Assembly (NCBI GenBank): GCA_016215645.1
Contig: JACRIX010000027.1
Location: forward strand, 1-64,000
Reading direction: 5' to 3'
DNA: 64,000 nt
Origin: Rhodocyclales bacterium
Lineage (GTDB): Bacteria > Pseudomonadota > Gammaproteobacteria > Burkholderiales > Rhodocyclaceae
Position 1 is the stretch's first letter. The number at the start of each line of letters is the position of its first letter. The translations under genes and the position numbers were made by a program. The notes beneath the pieces are model-generated. The model ran no database searches. It was not told the DNA's origin and worked only from the letters and a program-made list of their open reading frames with translations. Positions 55,823 through 64,000 of this stretch are shown here, piece after piece.

Positions 55823-56593
55823 ATGGAGATGCCAAGAAACCTGTTCAAGCAACGATTGGCGATGCATCAATGGCAAGTCGGCCTCTTCGTTTGCATGGCC
55901 AGTGCCTACAGCATGGAAATCCTTGCCGGCACGGGCTTCGACTGGCTGGTAATCGATGCCGAGCATTCGCCGAACCATCCGGCCAGCGCAATGGCGCAGT
56001 TGCAGGCGGCTGCTCCCTATCCGGTGCAGCTGCTGGTGCGGCCGATGAGCCACGATCCGGCGTTGATCAAGCAGTATCTGGATGCCGGTGCACAGACACT
56101 GCTGGTGCCCCTGGTCGACGATGCCGCTCAGGCGGTGGCCCTGGTGCGGGCCCTACGCTATCCGCCCGAGGGCATACGCGGGGTTGCCGCTTCGCTGGCG
56201 CGGGCGGCTCGCTGGAACGGTGTGAAGGACTATGTCAAGCATGCCAATGCCGAGGTCTGCCTCGTGGTTCAAGTCGAGACCCGGCTGGGGCTGGAAAACC
56301 TGGACTCCATTCTCGCGGTGGACGGCGTCGACGCTGTCTTCATCGGCCCTGCCGACCTCGCGGCATCACTGGGTCATCTGGGCGAATCCGGTCATCCCGT
56401 GGTGCGTGCGGCGATCGAGGACACACTGCGGCGCATCCGTGCATCAGGCAAGGCCGCCGGCGTTTTTGTCACCGATCCCGAACTGGCGGCGACGTATCAC
56501 AGCCTCGGGGCGAGCTTCGTTGCCGTCGGTGCCGATGCCTCGCTGCTAAGCAATGCCGCTCTGAAAGCGGCGGCTGCTTTCCGCGATAATTGA
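55823..56593 (+). CDS. hpaI: HpcH/HpaI-family aldolase
   Basis: The 256-residue class II aldolase has base/ligand residues in DAEHSPNH, metal ligand Glu in VQVETRLGLENLDSI and Asp in GPADLAASLGH. HpaI splits 4-hydroxy-2-oxo-heptanedioate to pyruvate and succinic semialdehyde. The next gene encodes succinate-semialdehyde dehydrogenase, which makes the assignment attractive. No other hpa genes are in the window, so the natural hydroxy-oxo-acid is not certain. Confidence 0.85.
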   Translation: MEMPRNLFKQRLAMHQWQVGLFVCMASAYSMEILAGTGFDWLVIDAEHSPNHPASAMAQLQAAAPYPVQLLVRPMSHDPALIKQYLDAGAQTLLVPLVDDAAQAVALVRALRYPPEGIRGVAASLARAARWNGVKDYVKHANAEVCLVVQVETRLGLENLDSILAVDGVDAVFIGPADLAASLGHLGESGHPVVRAAIEDTLRRIRASGKAAGVFVTDPELAATYHSLGASFVAVGADASLLSNAALKAAAAFRDN

Positions 56594-56623
56594 CCCATTG
56601 TTCCTTCTCTGAATCGTACGATC

Positions 56624-58066
56624 ATGAAGAATGCTGAGCTGCTGCGCGATACCTGCCTGATTGGTGGCGAATGGCTCAAGGCCGGCGGCGCCAGTCTTCA
56701 AATCCGCAATCCGTCGACCGGCGCACTGGTTGGCACGGTACCCAGCGTCGGCGCCGCCGAAACCCGGCGTGCCATCGAGGCCGCGGCGGCGGCCTTCGGT
56801 CCCTGGAAGGCAAAGACGGCCGCCGAGCGGGCAAAGATCCTCAGGCGCTGGTTCGAACTGATGATGGAAAACCAGGAGGACCTGGCCCAGCTGATGACGG
56901 CGGAGCAGGGCAAGCCGCTGGCCGAGGCGCGTGGCGAGATTGCCTATGCGGCCTCCTTCATCGAATGGTTCGCCGAGGAGGCGCGCCGCGTTTACGGCGA
57001 GGTGATTCCCTCGCCGCTGCCGGACCGACGCCTGATCGTGATCAAGCAGCCGGTGGGTGTCTGTGCCGCGATCACGCCGTGGAATTTTCCGGCGGCCATG
57101 ATTACGCGCAAGGCCGCTCCCGCGCTCGCCGCAGGCTGCACCATGGTGGTCAAGCCGGCGGAACAGACGCCGCTCTCGGCCCTGGCACTGGCCTGGCTGG
57201 GGCAACAGGCCGGCCTGCCGCCCGGCGTACTGAATATCGTTACCGGGGAACCGGTCGCCATCGGTGGCGAGCTGACGTCCAACCCGACGGTGCTGAAACT
57301 GTCATTCACGGGTTCCACCGAAGTCGGTCGCCTGCTGATGGCGCAGTGCGCGCCGACCATCAAGAAGATGTCCCTGGAACTCGGCGGCAATGCGCCCTTC
57401 ATTGTTTTCGAGGATGCGGACCTCGATGCCGCGGTGGCGGGAGCCATGGTTTCCAAATATCGAAACGCCGGCCAGACCTGTGTTTGCGCCAACCGTTTCC
57501 TGGTGCAGGAGTCGGTGCAGGATGCCTTCGCCGAGAAGCTCGCGGTGGCGGTGGCGGCGCTCAAGGTGGGGGATGGCACGGAAGAGGGCGTGACCCAGGG
57601 TCCGCTGATTGATCCTCCGGCCCTGGCCAAGGTCGAGGAATTGCTTGCCGATGCCGTCGGCAAAGGTGCGCGCGTTGTCTGCGGCGGCAAGCGCCATGCA
57701 CGTGGCGCGACATTTTTTGAACCGACCGTGGTGCTTGGGGTTACTCATGCAATGCGCATGGCACGCGAAGAGATTTTCGGGCCGGTGGCGCCGATCTACA
57801 CCTTCAAGGACGAAGCCGAGGCGGTGCGCATGGCCAACGACACCGAGTTCGGTCTGGCGGCCTATTTCTACAGCAGCAACATCGCCCGCGCCTGGCGGGT
57901 GGCCGAGGCGCTGGATTACGGCATGGTCGGAATCAACTCCGGCCTGATCTCCAACGAGGTTGCCCCTTTTGGTGGGGTGAAGCAGTCCGGACTGGGGCGC
58001 GAGGGATCGCGCCACGGCATCGAGGAATACCTCGAAATCAAGTACCTGGCCATGGCCGGTCTCTGA
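56624..58066 (+). CDS. gabD: Succinate-semialdehyde dehydrogenase (NAD(P)+)
   Basis: The 480-residue aldehyde dehydrogenase has general base E252 (LELGGNAPF) and nucleophile C286 (GQTCVCANRF). TPWNFPAAMITRKAAPALAAG and the C-terminal NEVAPFGGVKQSGLGREGS are typical of GabD. It would oxidise the semialdehyde from the HpaI-type reaction to succinate. It starts 30 bp after the aldolase gene. Confidence 0.9.
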   Translation: MKNAELLRDTCLIGGEWLKAGGASLQIRNPSTGALVGTVPSVGAAETRRAIEAAAAAFGPWKAKTAAERAKILRRWFELMMENQEDLAQLMTAEQGKPLAEARGEIAYAASFIEWFAEEARRVYGEVIPSPLPDRRLIVIKQPVGVCAAITPWNFPAAMITRKAAPALAAGCTMVVKPAEQTPLSALALAWLGQQAGLPPGVLNIVTGEPVAIGGELTSNPTVLKLSFTGSTEVGRLLMAQCAPTIKKMSLELGGNAPFIVFEDADLDAAVAGAMVSKYRNAGQTCVCANRFLVQESVQDAFAEKLAVAVAALKVGDGTEEGVTQGPLIDPPALAKVEELLADAVGKGARVVCGGKRHARGATFFEPTVVLGVTHAMRMAREEIFGPVAPIYTFKDEAEAVRMANDTEFGLAAYFYSSNIARAWRVAEALDYGMVGINSGLISNEVAPFGGVKQSGLGREGSRHGIEEYLEIKYLAMAGL

Positions 58067-58092
58067 TCCCTTTTCAAACGGTAGAGCATTCA

Positions 58093-58725
58093 ATGATCAC
58101 GACGGACGTCCTGCTTGCCTTTCTTGCCGCGTCGGCGCTGGTCACCATCGCGCCGGGCCCCGACAATTTGATGGTGCTCTCGGTCGGCATCAGTCGTGGG
58201 CGCGAGGCCGGAATCGGCTTCGGACTCGGTTGCGCGCTGGGCTGCTTCGTTCATACGCTCTGGGCGACACTCGGCATAGGTGCCGTGGTGATGACCTCGG
58301 AAGATACCTTCAACGTGCTCAAAATGGCCGGTGCAGCCTACCTCGTCTATATCGGCGTCATGGCCTGGCGCCACGCCGGTGCTTCGACCTTGATCAAGCT
58401 CGATGACGGAAAGCCCGAGCCGATAACGGCACATCTGCGGCGAGGCTTCATTGCAAATGTCATCAATCCGAAAGTGGCCCTGTTTTTCATCGCCTTCCTG
58501 CCGCAGTTCGTCGAACCGGCGCGCGGTCCGGTCTGGTTGCAAATGGTGCTGCTCGGGGCGCTGTTTGCCGGGCAGACCGTGCTCATCTTCGGCAGCCTCG
58601 GCTGGTTTGCCGGTGGCATCGGAGCGCGTTTGCAGCGCCAGCCCGGCCTGGCGGTGTGGCTCGATCGTTGCGCGGGCACGATCTTCTTTGCGCTGGCGCT
58701 GCATCTGGCGACGGCGAGTCGCTAG
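58093..58725 (+). CDS. LysE-family translocator
   Basis: The 210-residue exporter has about six membrane helices and the family start ITIAPGPDNLMVLSVGISRG (as VTIAPGPDNLMVLSVG). A middle INPKVALFFIAFLPQFV motif matches RhtB/LysE proteins that export amino acids and related metabolites. It begins 26 bp after gabD and probably belongs to the same transcript. Confidence 0.88.
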   Translation: MITTDVLLAFLAASALVTIAPGPDNLMVLSVGISRGREAGIGFGLGCALGCFVHTLWATLGIGAVVMTSEDTFNVLKMAGAAYLVYIGVMAWRHAGASTLIKLDDGKPEPITAHLRRGFIANVINPKVALFFIAFLPQFVEPARGPVWLQMVLLGALFAGQTVLIFGSLGWFAGGIGARLQRQPGLAVWLDRCAGTIFFALALHLATASR

Positions 58726-58805
58726 CCCCCATCCGGACCCGCTCAGGGCCTGCCCGAGGGCGGCGCCGCTTCTCATTTTTGGGAAAGTCTGGCGGGAATC
58801 CTTCC

Positions 58806-58835
58806 TTGCTAGCGGCATGGCGCATCCCCTAAAAT
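58806..58835 (+). promoter_or_regulatory. Predicted sigma-70 promoter of the binding-protein/GGDEF operon
   Basis: TTGCTA (58806-58811), an 18 bp spacer and TAAAAT (58830-58835) lie about 40 bp before the ATG at 58878. No other signal was seen in the 152 bp gap after the LysE gene. Confidence 0.4.
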
Positions 58836-58877
58836 CATGCGACCTGTGCTCGGGGTGGCACGACGGGGAGAACAACA

Positions 58878-60356
58878 ATGGCGCGAAACCGGCGGCTTGG
58901 AATGACAATCGTGTTGTCGTGGCTCACCATTTCGATCGGGCCGTCGATCAGCCTGGCCGGCGAGCAGGGGGAACGCGCGCTGGCCGCTGTCAATGCCATG
59001 ATCGCCGCAGGCGAAGTGCGCAAGGATGCGACGATCAAGGTGGCCTTCAAGTCCGGCAACATCGCGGCGCTGCTGGGTCCGGCGTTGGAGTTGCAGAAGG
59101 AGTGGGAACAACGTACCGGGGTGATGATTACGGCGCGGGTCATTCCGCAGCAGCCAGCCCTGCTGAATCTCAAGGCCAATCCCGACATCGATCTCACCGT
59201 GGCCCGCACCCATGAATTTCCCGATCTGCTGGAACAGGGCCTGGTCGAGGATCTCACGCCTTTGGCCAAACAGTTCGGATTCACGATTGATGGCAGGCCG
59301 CCACAGGGGTTCATTCGACCGCGTTTGCAAGGCTATGTCGGCGACAGGCTGGCAGCCATTCCGGCCGATGGCGATGTCATGTTGCTGTACCTGCGCCTTG
59401 ACATGCTGGAAAGCCCGGTGGAGAAAGCGGCGTTCCGCAAGGTGCACGGGCGTGAATTGGCGATTCCCACCACCTGGCAGGAATATGAGCAGCTGATCCA
59501 GTTTTTCCATCGGCCGCAGCAGGGGATGTACGGTTCGGCCGAGCAACGCGAACGTGAAAGCGCCTGGATGCTGTGGATGCCGCGTTATTTGAGCCAGGGC
59601 TATCCTCAGCGCAAACTGTTCGACGACAAGCTGATGCCGCTGATCGATTCTCCGGCCGGCATCGCGGCCACCGAAAGCTATGTCCGTACCGTGCGCTATT
59701 CGCCTCCCGACATTCTTGGCGAGGGCAAGGATTACAGCTATACCTTGCCGCTGTTCATGCAGGGCAAGGTGTTCTCGACAATATTTACCGTCGCCGGCGC
59801 CAAGCTCCTGAACACCGCAGCGTCGCCGGTACGCGGCAAGTTCATCGCGGTGCCGGTTCCGGGGACCCGGGTAGGCAAGCGACTGGTGCGGCGCAACCTG
59901 CCGATCTACGGCAACAATCTGGTCGTATCCACCAAGGGCACCCAGCGCAAGCTCGCCTTTCTGTTCACGATGTGGCTGACCGATCCCGACACCTCCTTGC
60001 GCACCGTTGGCGTCAAGGGCGGATTTACCGATCCCTTCCGCTGGAGTCACCTCAATGACGCTCGCATCAAGGAGCTGTACACCGCCGATGCGCTCGCGGT
60101 GTTCGCCAGGGAATGGGATATCGCCGTTTTGCCGGGGACCGGCCTCCCCGGCGATGGCGATTACCTCGATGCGCTCAACCAGCAGCTCTGGCTTGCCGCC
60201 AGCGGCAAGCAAAGCGCCGCTGAAGCGATGCGGCGCACCGCCCTGGAGTGGGACAGGATCACGCAGCGGAATGGTCGTGAGAAGTTGCTGCCGTGGCTGA
60301 AGATTTTCAACGCTGGCCTCGTCAACAGCGATGCGGCCCCTGCCGTCGCGAAATAG
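58878..60356 (+). CDS. Extracellular solute-binding protein (family 1-like)
   Basis: The 492-residue protein has a signal peptide (about 1-28, ISLAG). A periplasmic-binding fold follows with KVAFKSGNIAALLGPALELQ, LWMPRYLSQG and KGTQRKLAFLFTMWLTDP. It looks like sugar/polyamine-type ABC binding proteins, yet no permease or ATPase gene is near. The only partner, 5 bp downstream, is a membrane GGDEF-EAL protein, suggesting a sensing role. Ligand unknown. Confidence 0.8.
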   Translation: MARNRRLGMTIVLSWLTISIGPSISLAGEQGERALAAVNAMIAAGEVRKDATIKVAFKSGNIAALLGPALELQKEWEQRTGVMITARVIPQQPALLNLKANPDIDLTVARTHEFPDLLEQGLVEDLTPLAKQFGFTIDGRPPQGFIRPRLQGYVGDRLAAIPADGDVMLLYLRLDMLESPVEKAAFRKVHGRELAIPTTWQEYEQLIQFFHRPQQGMYGSAEQRERESAWMLWMPRYLSQGYPQRKLFDDKLMPLIDSPAGIAATESYVRTVRYSPPDILGEGKDYSYTLPLFMQGKVFSTIFTVAGAKLLNTAASPVRGKFIAVPVPGTRVGKRLVRRNLPIYGNNLVVSTKGTQRKLAFLFTMWLTDPDTSLRTVGVKGGFTDPFRWSHLNDARIKELYTADALAVFAREWDIAVLPGTGLPGDGDYLDALNQQLWLAASGKQSAAEAMRRTALEWDRITQRNGREKLLPWLKIFNAGLVNSDAAPAVAK

Positions 60357-60361
60357 ATGCA

Positions 60362-62938
60362 ATGAAGCTTCCGGGGCGCTTCGGTCTCCTCCAGCAATTG
60401 CTGGTCGGCTTTGCCGGCGCCGGCGTGCTGGTCTTGATCCTGCTTTTCGCCGGCAACCGGATGCTCGAACGTTCATCGGAACGTCTGGTCGATACCCTTG
60501 AGCGCCATGTTCGACCGCTGGCTCGTCTCCATGGCTTGCAGGCGAGAGTGGGCAACCTGCGCAACATGGAACTGGAACTGGGTCATCTCGAAGACGTTTT
60601 TGCCCTGCAATCGCAGATCACTCGCTTGCGCAGCGAGATCGGTACCCTTGAGCGCGAGATCGGTGCTTTTTCAATGGTCCTCGGCAGGCAGTCACCAAAC
60701 GAAGCGCAGCGCCTCGCCGGACATTGGCGCGACTATCGTTCCCGGCTGGAGCAGCAGGCCAGGCTGGCGGCGGAAATGGATCTCGCCGGCGTGCGCGGCG
60801 TTACCGCCGGCGGTTCGCACATCTCCTACCTCTCCATCCAGGCCTTGCTTACCGAGGTGGCCGAGCAAACCGAAGCGGCGGCCGATGGCGCCTACCTGAA
60901 GGCGACCCAGGAACAGCAGGCCCAGCGCAAGGATTTCCTTTGGCTGGTTCTGCTCGGCGGCATGGTCATCTTCATCGGACTCGCCTATTCCGGACAGACC
61001 GTCGTCAGGCGCGTCGGCATCCTGCACGAACACGCGCAGAAGCTTGCGGCGGGGGAAGAGAGCGGCAACATCGTGATTGCCCGGCACGACGAGATCGGCG
61101 ATCTTGCCGAGGCTTTCGGCACCATGCGCCAGCAGGTGCTGACCCGCGAAGCGGCGTTGCGCGCCTCGCAGGTCGAACTCGAGCAGCGCGTGCAGGAACG
61201 CACGGCCGACCTCAAGAGTGCGAACCGTCGCCTGGTGCGCTTTTCGCAGATCGTCGAACAGAATCCCGTAGGCATCCTGATTGCACGTATCGGCGGCACC
61301 GTCGAGTTCGTCAATCCGGCGTTTTCCCGGATCACCGGGCGCCTACCCGACGACCTGATCGAGCAGCCGCTGATCGAGGTAATGCGCACCGCGGATCCGC
61401 TTGATGCCGACAACGCCATGCGCGTTGCCACGGCCGGTGGCATCTGGGAAATCGAGCAGCCCAGCCGCCGCGGCGACAGCGCCTACTGGGAACGCTTGCG
61501 CCTGGGGTCGGTGCACGACGAAAAAGGGCGCCCGACCCATTTGCTGCTGTCCTGCGAAGACATCACCGAGCAGCGCACGCAGATGGAAAAAATCACCTAC
61601 CAGGCGCACTACGACCTGCTCACCGGACTGCCCAATCGTGTTCTGGCCAACGACCGTCTGATCCAGGCGGTCAGTCGTGCCCGGCGCGACGGAGGCAAGG
61701 TCGGCGCCATGTACCTGGACCTCGATAATTTCAAGGAGGTGAACGACACGCTGGGTCATGCCGTGGGCGATGCCCTGCTGCGCCAGGTGGCGCAGCGCCT
61801 GATTGCCGCCGTACGGGGCGAGGATGTGGTCGCGCGCCTGGGTGGTGATGAGTTCCTGATTGTTGCCGGAGGCCTGGTCCATGGCGACGAGGCAGCTGCC
61901 GTGGCGGAGAAGGTGATTGCCGCCTTCACCGAGCCCTTCATCCTTGACGAGCGCGAGCTGACGACGTCGCCCAGCATCGGCATTGCTATCTATCCGGATG
62001 ACGGTAGCGAGCCCATGGTCCTGTTGCGTAACGCCGACCTGGCGATGTATGAAGCCAAGGACTCCGGGCGCAACATGTACCGCTTTTACAACCGTTCGAT
62101 TCACGACCTGTCGCTGCAACGCCTGGAAATCGGCCGCTGTCTGCGCGGCGCCCTGGAGCGCCAGGAACTGCATGTGGTGTATCACCCGCTGGTTCGGGCC
62201 GACAGCGGCTGCATCATCGGTGCCGAAGCCCTGTTGCGCTGGAATAGCCCGGAGCTGGGCGAAGTCCAGCCGTCGACCTTCATCCCGGTCGCCGAGCAGA
62301 ACGGTCTGATCGTAGACCTCGGGCGTTGGGTGCTGCGCGAGGCCTGCGCCACGCTGGCGCGTTGGCGTTTGCAACAGGATTCGTTTGTCATGGCGGTGAA
62401 TGTCTCGCCGCGGCAGTTTCGCACCAGCGGCTTCGTCGCCATGGTCCGCGACTGCCTCACCGAGTTCAACGTGCCGCCGCAGCAACTGGAGATCGAGATC
62501 ACCGAAGGTCTGTTGCTGCGCAACCAGGGCGAGGTGCGCGCCATCCTTGAAGAATTGCATGCACTGGGGGTACGCCTGTCGATGGACGACTTTGGCACCG
62601 GCTACTCGTCGCTCAGCTACCTGCGCGAGTTCCCGTTCCATACGGTGAAGATCGACCGCAGTTTCATCAACGACGTTTCCGAGGATCGCAGCGACCGCGC
62701 CCTGGTCATCGCCGCCGTGCGCATGGCCCAGGCGCTTGGCCTGCAGATCATCGCCGAGGGTGTCGAGACCGACGAGCAGTGGTCATTCCTGATGGCGCAG
62801 GATTGCGACATCCTGCAGGGCTTCCGCTTCGGCATGCCGGTGACGGAAAGCAACTTCGGCAAGACCTGGGTCAATGCAAGGGTATCGAGGCCCGAGAGCG
62901 ATCAGACGGCGCGCGACTTGCCCTTCATCCCCGTCTGA
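60362..62938 (+). CDS. HAMP-PAS-GGDEF-EAL cyclic-di-GMP enzyme
   Basis: The 858-residue inner-membrane protein has helices near 15-32 and 195-215 that enclose a periplasmic helical sensor. HAMP (about 215-270), PAS (about 290-405), GGDEF (motif GGDEF at 494-498, with inhibitory site RGED five residues before it) and EAL (EALLRW at 622, DDFGTGYSSLSYL) domains follow. All signature residues for both cyclase and phosphodiesterase are present, so net direction is unknown. Coupled to the binding-protein gene, which may deliver the signal to its periplasmic domain. Confidence 0.92.
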   Translation: MKLPGRFGLLQQLLVGFAGAGVLVLILLFAGNRMLERSSERLVDTLERHVRPLARLHGLQARVGNLRNMELELGHLEDVFALQSQITRLRSEIGTLEREIGAFSMVLGRQSPNEAQRLAGHWRDYRSRLEQQARLAAEMDLAGVRGVTAGGSHISYLSIQALLTEVAEQTEAAADGAYLKATQEQQAQRKDFLWLVLLGGMVIFIGLAYSGQTVVRRVGILHEHAQKLAAGEESGNIVIARHDEIGDLAEAFGTMRQQVLTREAALRASQVELEQRVQERTADLKSANRRLVRFSQIVEQNPVGILIARIGGTVEFVNPAFSRITGRLPDDLIEQPLIEVMRTADPLDADNAMRVATAGGIWEIEQPSRRGDSAYWERLRLGSVHDEKGRPTHLLLSCEDITEQRTQMEKITYQAHYDLLTGLPNRVLANDRLIQAVSRARRDGGKVGAMYLDLDNFKEVNDTLGHAVGDALLRQVAQRLIAAVRGEDVVARLGGDEFLIVAGGLVHGDEAAAVAEKVIAAFTEPFILDERELTTSPSIGIAIYPDDGSEPMVLLRNADLAMYEAKDSGRNMYRFYNRSIHDLSLQRLEIGRCLRGALERQELHVVYHPLVRADSGCIIGAEALLRWNSPELGEVQPSTFIPVAEQNGLIVDLGRWVLREACATLARWRLQQDSFVMAVNVSPRQFRTSGFVAMVRDCLTEFNVPPQQLEIEITEGLLLRNQGEVRAILEELHALGVRLSMDDFGTGYSSLSYLREFPFHTVKIDRSFINDVSEDRSDRALVIAAVRMAQALGLQIIAEGVETDEQWSFLMAQDCDILQGFRFGMPVTESNFGKTWVNARVSRPESDQTARDLPFIPV

Positions 62939-62974
62939 CGGCGGGACCGAACGCCGTCGCGTCAGCGCCGACTA

Positions 62975-63406
62975 TCAGCCGCGCGTATTCGACGGCGGCG
63001 GGAACTCGGCGAGGTCGACGCGCGGCGCCGGCTTCCAGCCCTTCTTGCGGTGCTCGGCGACCACATTGGTGAAAATGCCGCCGCGGACGTAGAAGCGCGC
63101 GGTCAGGCGCATGAATCGCGGCTTCACGGTTTGCGCCAGGTCATCGAGGATGCGGTTGGTGACGTCCTCGTGGAAGTGGCCTTCGTCGCGGAAGCTCCAG
63201 ATGTAGAGCTTGAGGCTTTTCAGCTCGATGCAGAGCGTGTCGGCAACATAATCCAGCGTCAGCACGGCGAAATCCGGCTGCCCGGTCTTGGGGCAGAGAC
63301 AAGTGAATTCCGGGATTTCCATGTGGATCTGGTAATCCCGCTGCGGCGCCGGATTGGCAAAGGTTTCCAGCGTCTTGGCGCGGGCTTCTTGGGCGGGTTT
63401 CGGCAT
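62975..63406 (-). CDS. queF: 7-cyano-7-deazaguanine (preQ0) reductase QueF
   Basis: The 143-residue short-type QueF reduces preQ0 to preQ1 with NADPH in queuosine synthesis. It has nucleophile C38 with CPKTGQPDF (D45), the family motif [12 protein letters not shown] (61-72) and EGHFHE (75-80). It is convergent with the GGDEF-EAL gene and divergent from smc. No preQ1 riboswitch was recognised upstream. Confidence 0.93.
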   Translation of the reverse strand: MPKPAQEARAKTLETFANPAPQRDYQIHMEIPEFTCLCPKTGQPDFAVLTLDYVADTLCIELKSLKLYIWSFRDEGHFHEDVTNRILDDLAQTVKPRFMRLTARFYVRGGIFTNVVAEHRKKGWKPAPRVDLAEFPPPSNTRG

Positions 63407-63496
63407 GCTCCGGGACCACGGTATGGGGGGCGGGACAGATTATAATGGCGCGCCTGCCAAGCGGCATTTTCGTCTTCATTCTCAGGTCCTTCCCAC

Positions 63497-64000
63497 GTGC
63501 GTCTTACCAAGCTGAAACTTGCCGGCTTCAAGTCCTTTGTCGAGCCGACCACCGTGCTGTTTCCTGGCCAGCTGGCGGGTGTCGTCGGCCCCAACGGCTG
63601 CGGCAAGTCGAACATCATCGACGCGGTGCGCTGGGTGCTGGGTGAATCAAAGGCCTCGGAGCTGCGTGGCGAGTCGATCCAGGACGTGATCTTCAAGGGC
63701 TCGGGCAATCGCAAGGAAGTCAGCCGTGCCAGCGTCGAGCTGTTCTTCGACAATGCCGATGGTCGTGCCGCCGGCCAGTGGAGTCAGTACGCCGAGATCA
63801 CGGTCAAGCGCGTGCTCGATCGCGAAGGCAATTCCAGCTACTACATCAACAACCTGCACGTGCGGCGTCGCGACGTGATCGATCTTTTCCTGGGTACTGG
63901 CCTCGGGCCCCGAGCCTACGCCATCATCGGCCAGGGCATGATTTCGCGCATCGTCGAGGCCAAGCCCGAAGAGTTGCGCTTCTTCCTCGAAGAAGCCGCC
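63497..64000 (+). CDS. smc: Chromosome segregation protein SMC, N-terminal part
   Basis: The frame opens at GTG 63497 and runs 168 codons to the window edge without a stop, so the gene is partial. It encodes the SMC head start [20 protein letters not shown], Walker [10 protein letters not shown] (31-39, K37), then [15 protein letters not shown] and [23 protein letters not shown] forms the condensin ring with ScpA and ScpB. A full protein would have about 1170 residues. Confidence 0.95.
   Translation, partial: MRLTKLKLAGFKSFVEPTTVLFPGQLAGVVGPNGCGKSNIIDAVRWVLGESKASELRGESIQDVIFKGSGNRKEVSRASVELFFDNADGRAAGQWSQYAEITVKRVLDREGNSSYYINNLHVRRRDVIDLFLGTGLGPRAYAIIGQGMISRIVEAKPEELRFFLEEAA

Noticed and set aside
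62937-62958. GACGGC/GCCGTC hairpin after the GGDEF-EAL gene
   Set aside because: Six-base stem with a ten-base loop and no T-run; too weak to call a terminator.
63407-63496. preQ1 riboswitch in front of queF
   Set aside because: The 90 bp gap shows no pseudoknot-like A-rich tail pairing or conserved core that I could recognise.

Overview
The window is a high-GC, gene-dense stretch of a Gram-negative chromosome. The gene families and their order (rne diverging from rluC-HAD-Rieske-sppA, ppk diverging from ppx, a Liv-type ABC operon, a fimT/pilV/pilW/pilX/pilY1 cluster, dsbB/dsbA) point to a betaproteobacterium. A Rhodocyclales-like host is my inference from general knowledge; no rRNA or marker search was possible. 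About 50 genes were identified. I saw no tRNA, rRNA, CRISPR array, phage or plasmid gene.

Layout. 0-2.2 kb: uvrB, broken by one in-frame TAA. 2.2-9.3 kb (minus strand): a five-gene envelope operon pqiA-pqiB-pqiC-LolA-like-RND transporter, the last carrying a C-terminal cyclic-nucleotide-binding domain. A 264 bp non-coding element with perfect inverted ends and TA flanks lies at its head and supplies the pqiA start codon. 9.8-10.3 kb: a low-molecular-weight tyrosine phosphatase. 10.3-13.1 kb: rne with a strong terminator and a long structured leader. 13.5-16.4 kb: the overlapping chain rluC, HAD phosphatase, Rieske protein, SppA. 16.4-20.1 kb: polyphosphate kinase and exopolyphosphatase, divergent. 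20.2-23.7 kb: a second MCE lipid-transport operon (MlaE with STAS, MlaF, MlaD, lipoprotein). 23.7-28.6 kb: acyl-CoA ligase, penicillin-acylase-type amidase and a degenerate enoyl-CoA hydratase homologue. 28.7-34.5 kb: a hybrid histidine kinase overlapping a fused ACP / AMP-ligase / PlsC acyltransferase. 35.0-39.7 kb: Liv-type ABC transporter livG-F-K-H-M, with an arginine in the LivF Walker A motif. 39.7-48.6 kb (minus strand): a minor-pilin operon ending in a large PilY1 adhesin and a TonB-like protein. 49.0-53.6 kb: TonB-dependent receptor, YfiR-family periplasmic protein, histidine kinase and LuxR-type response regulator, tightly coupled. 53.7-54.8 kb: dsbB and dsbA. 54.9-58.7 kb: LysR regulator, HpaI-type aldolase, succinate-semialdehyde dehydrogenase, LysE exporter. 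58.9-62.9 kb: solute-binding protein coupled to a HAMP-PAS-GGDEF-EAL protein. 63.0-63.4 kb: queF. From 63.5 kb: the 5' end of smc, cut by the window edge.

Main themes are envelope lipid traffic (two separate MCE systems), fatty-acyl activation and transfer, surface pili, and signal transduction. Signalling genes are repeatedly co-translated with something that could be their input or output: a lipid enzyme after a kinase, a TonB receptor and YfiR before a two-component pair, and a binding protein before a cyclic-di-GMP enzyme.
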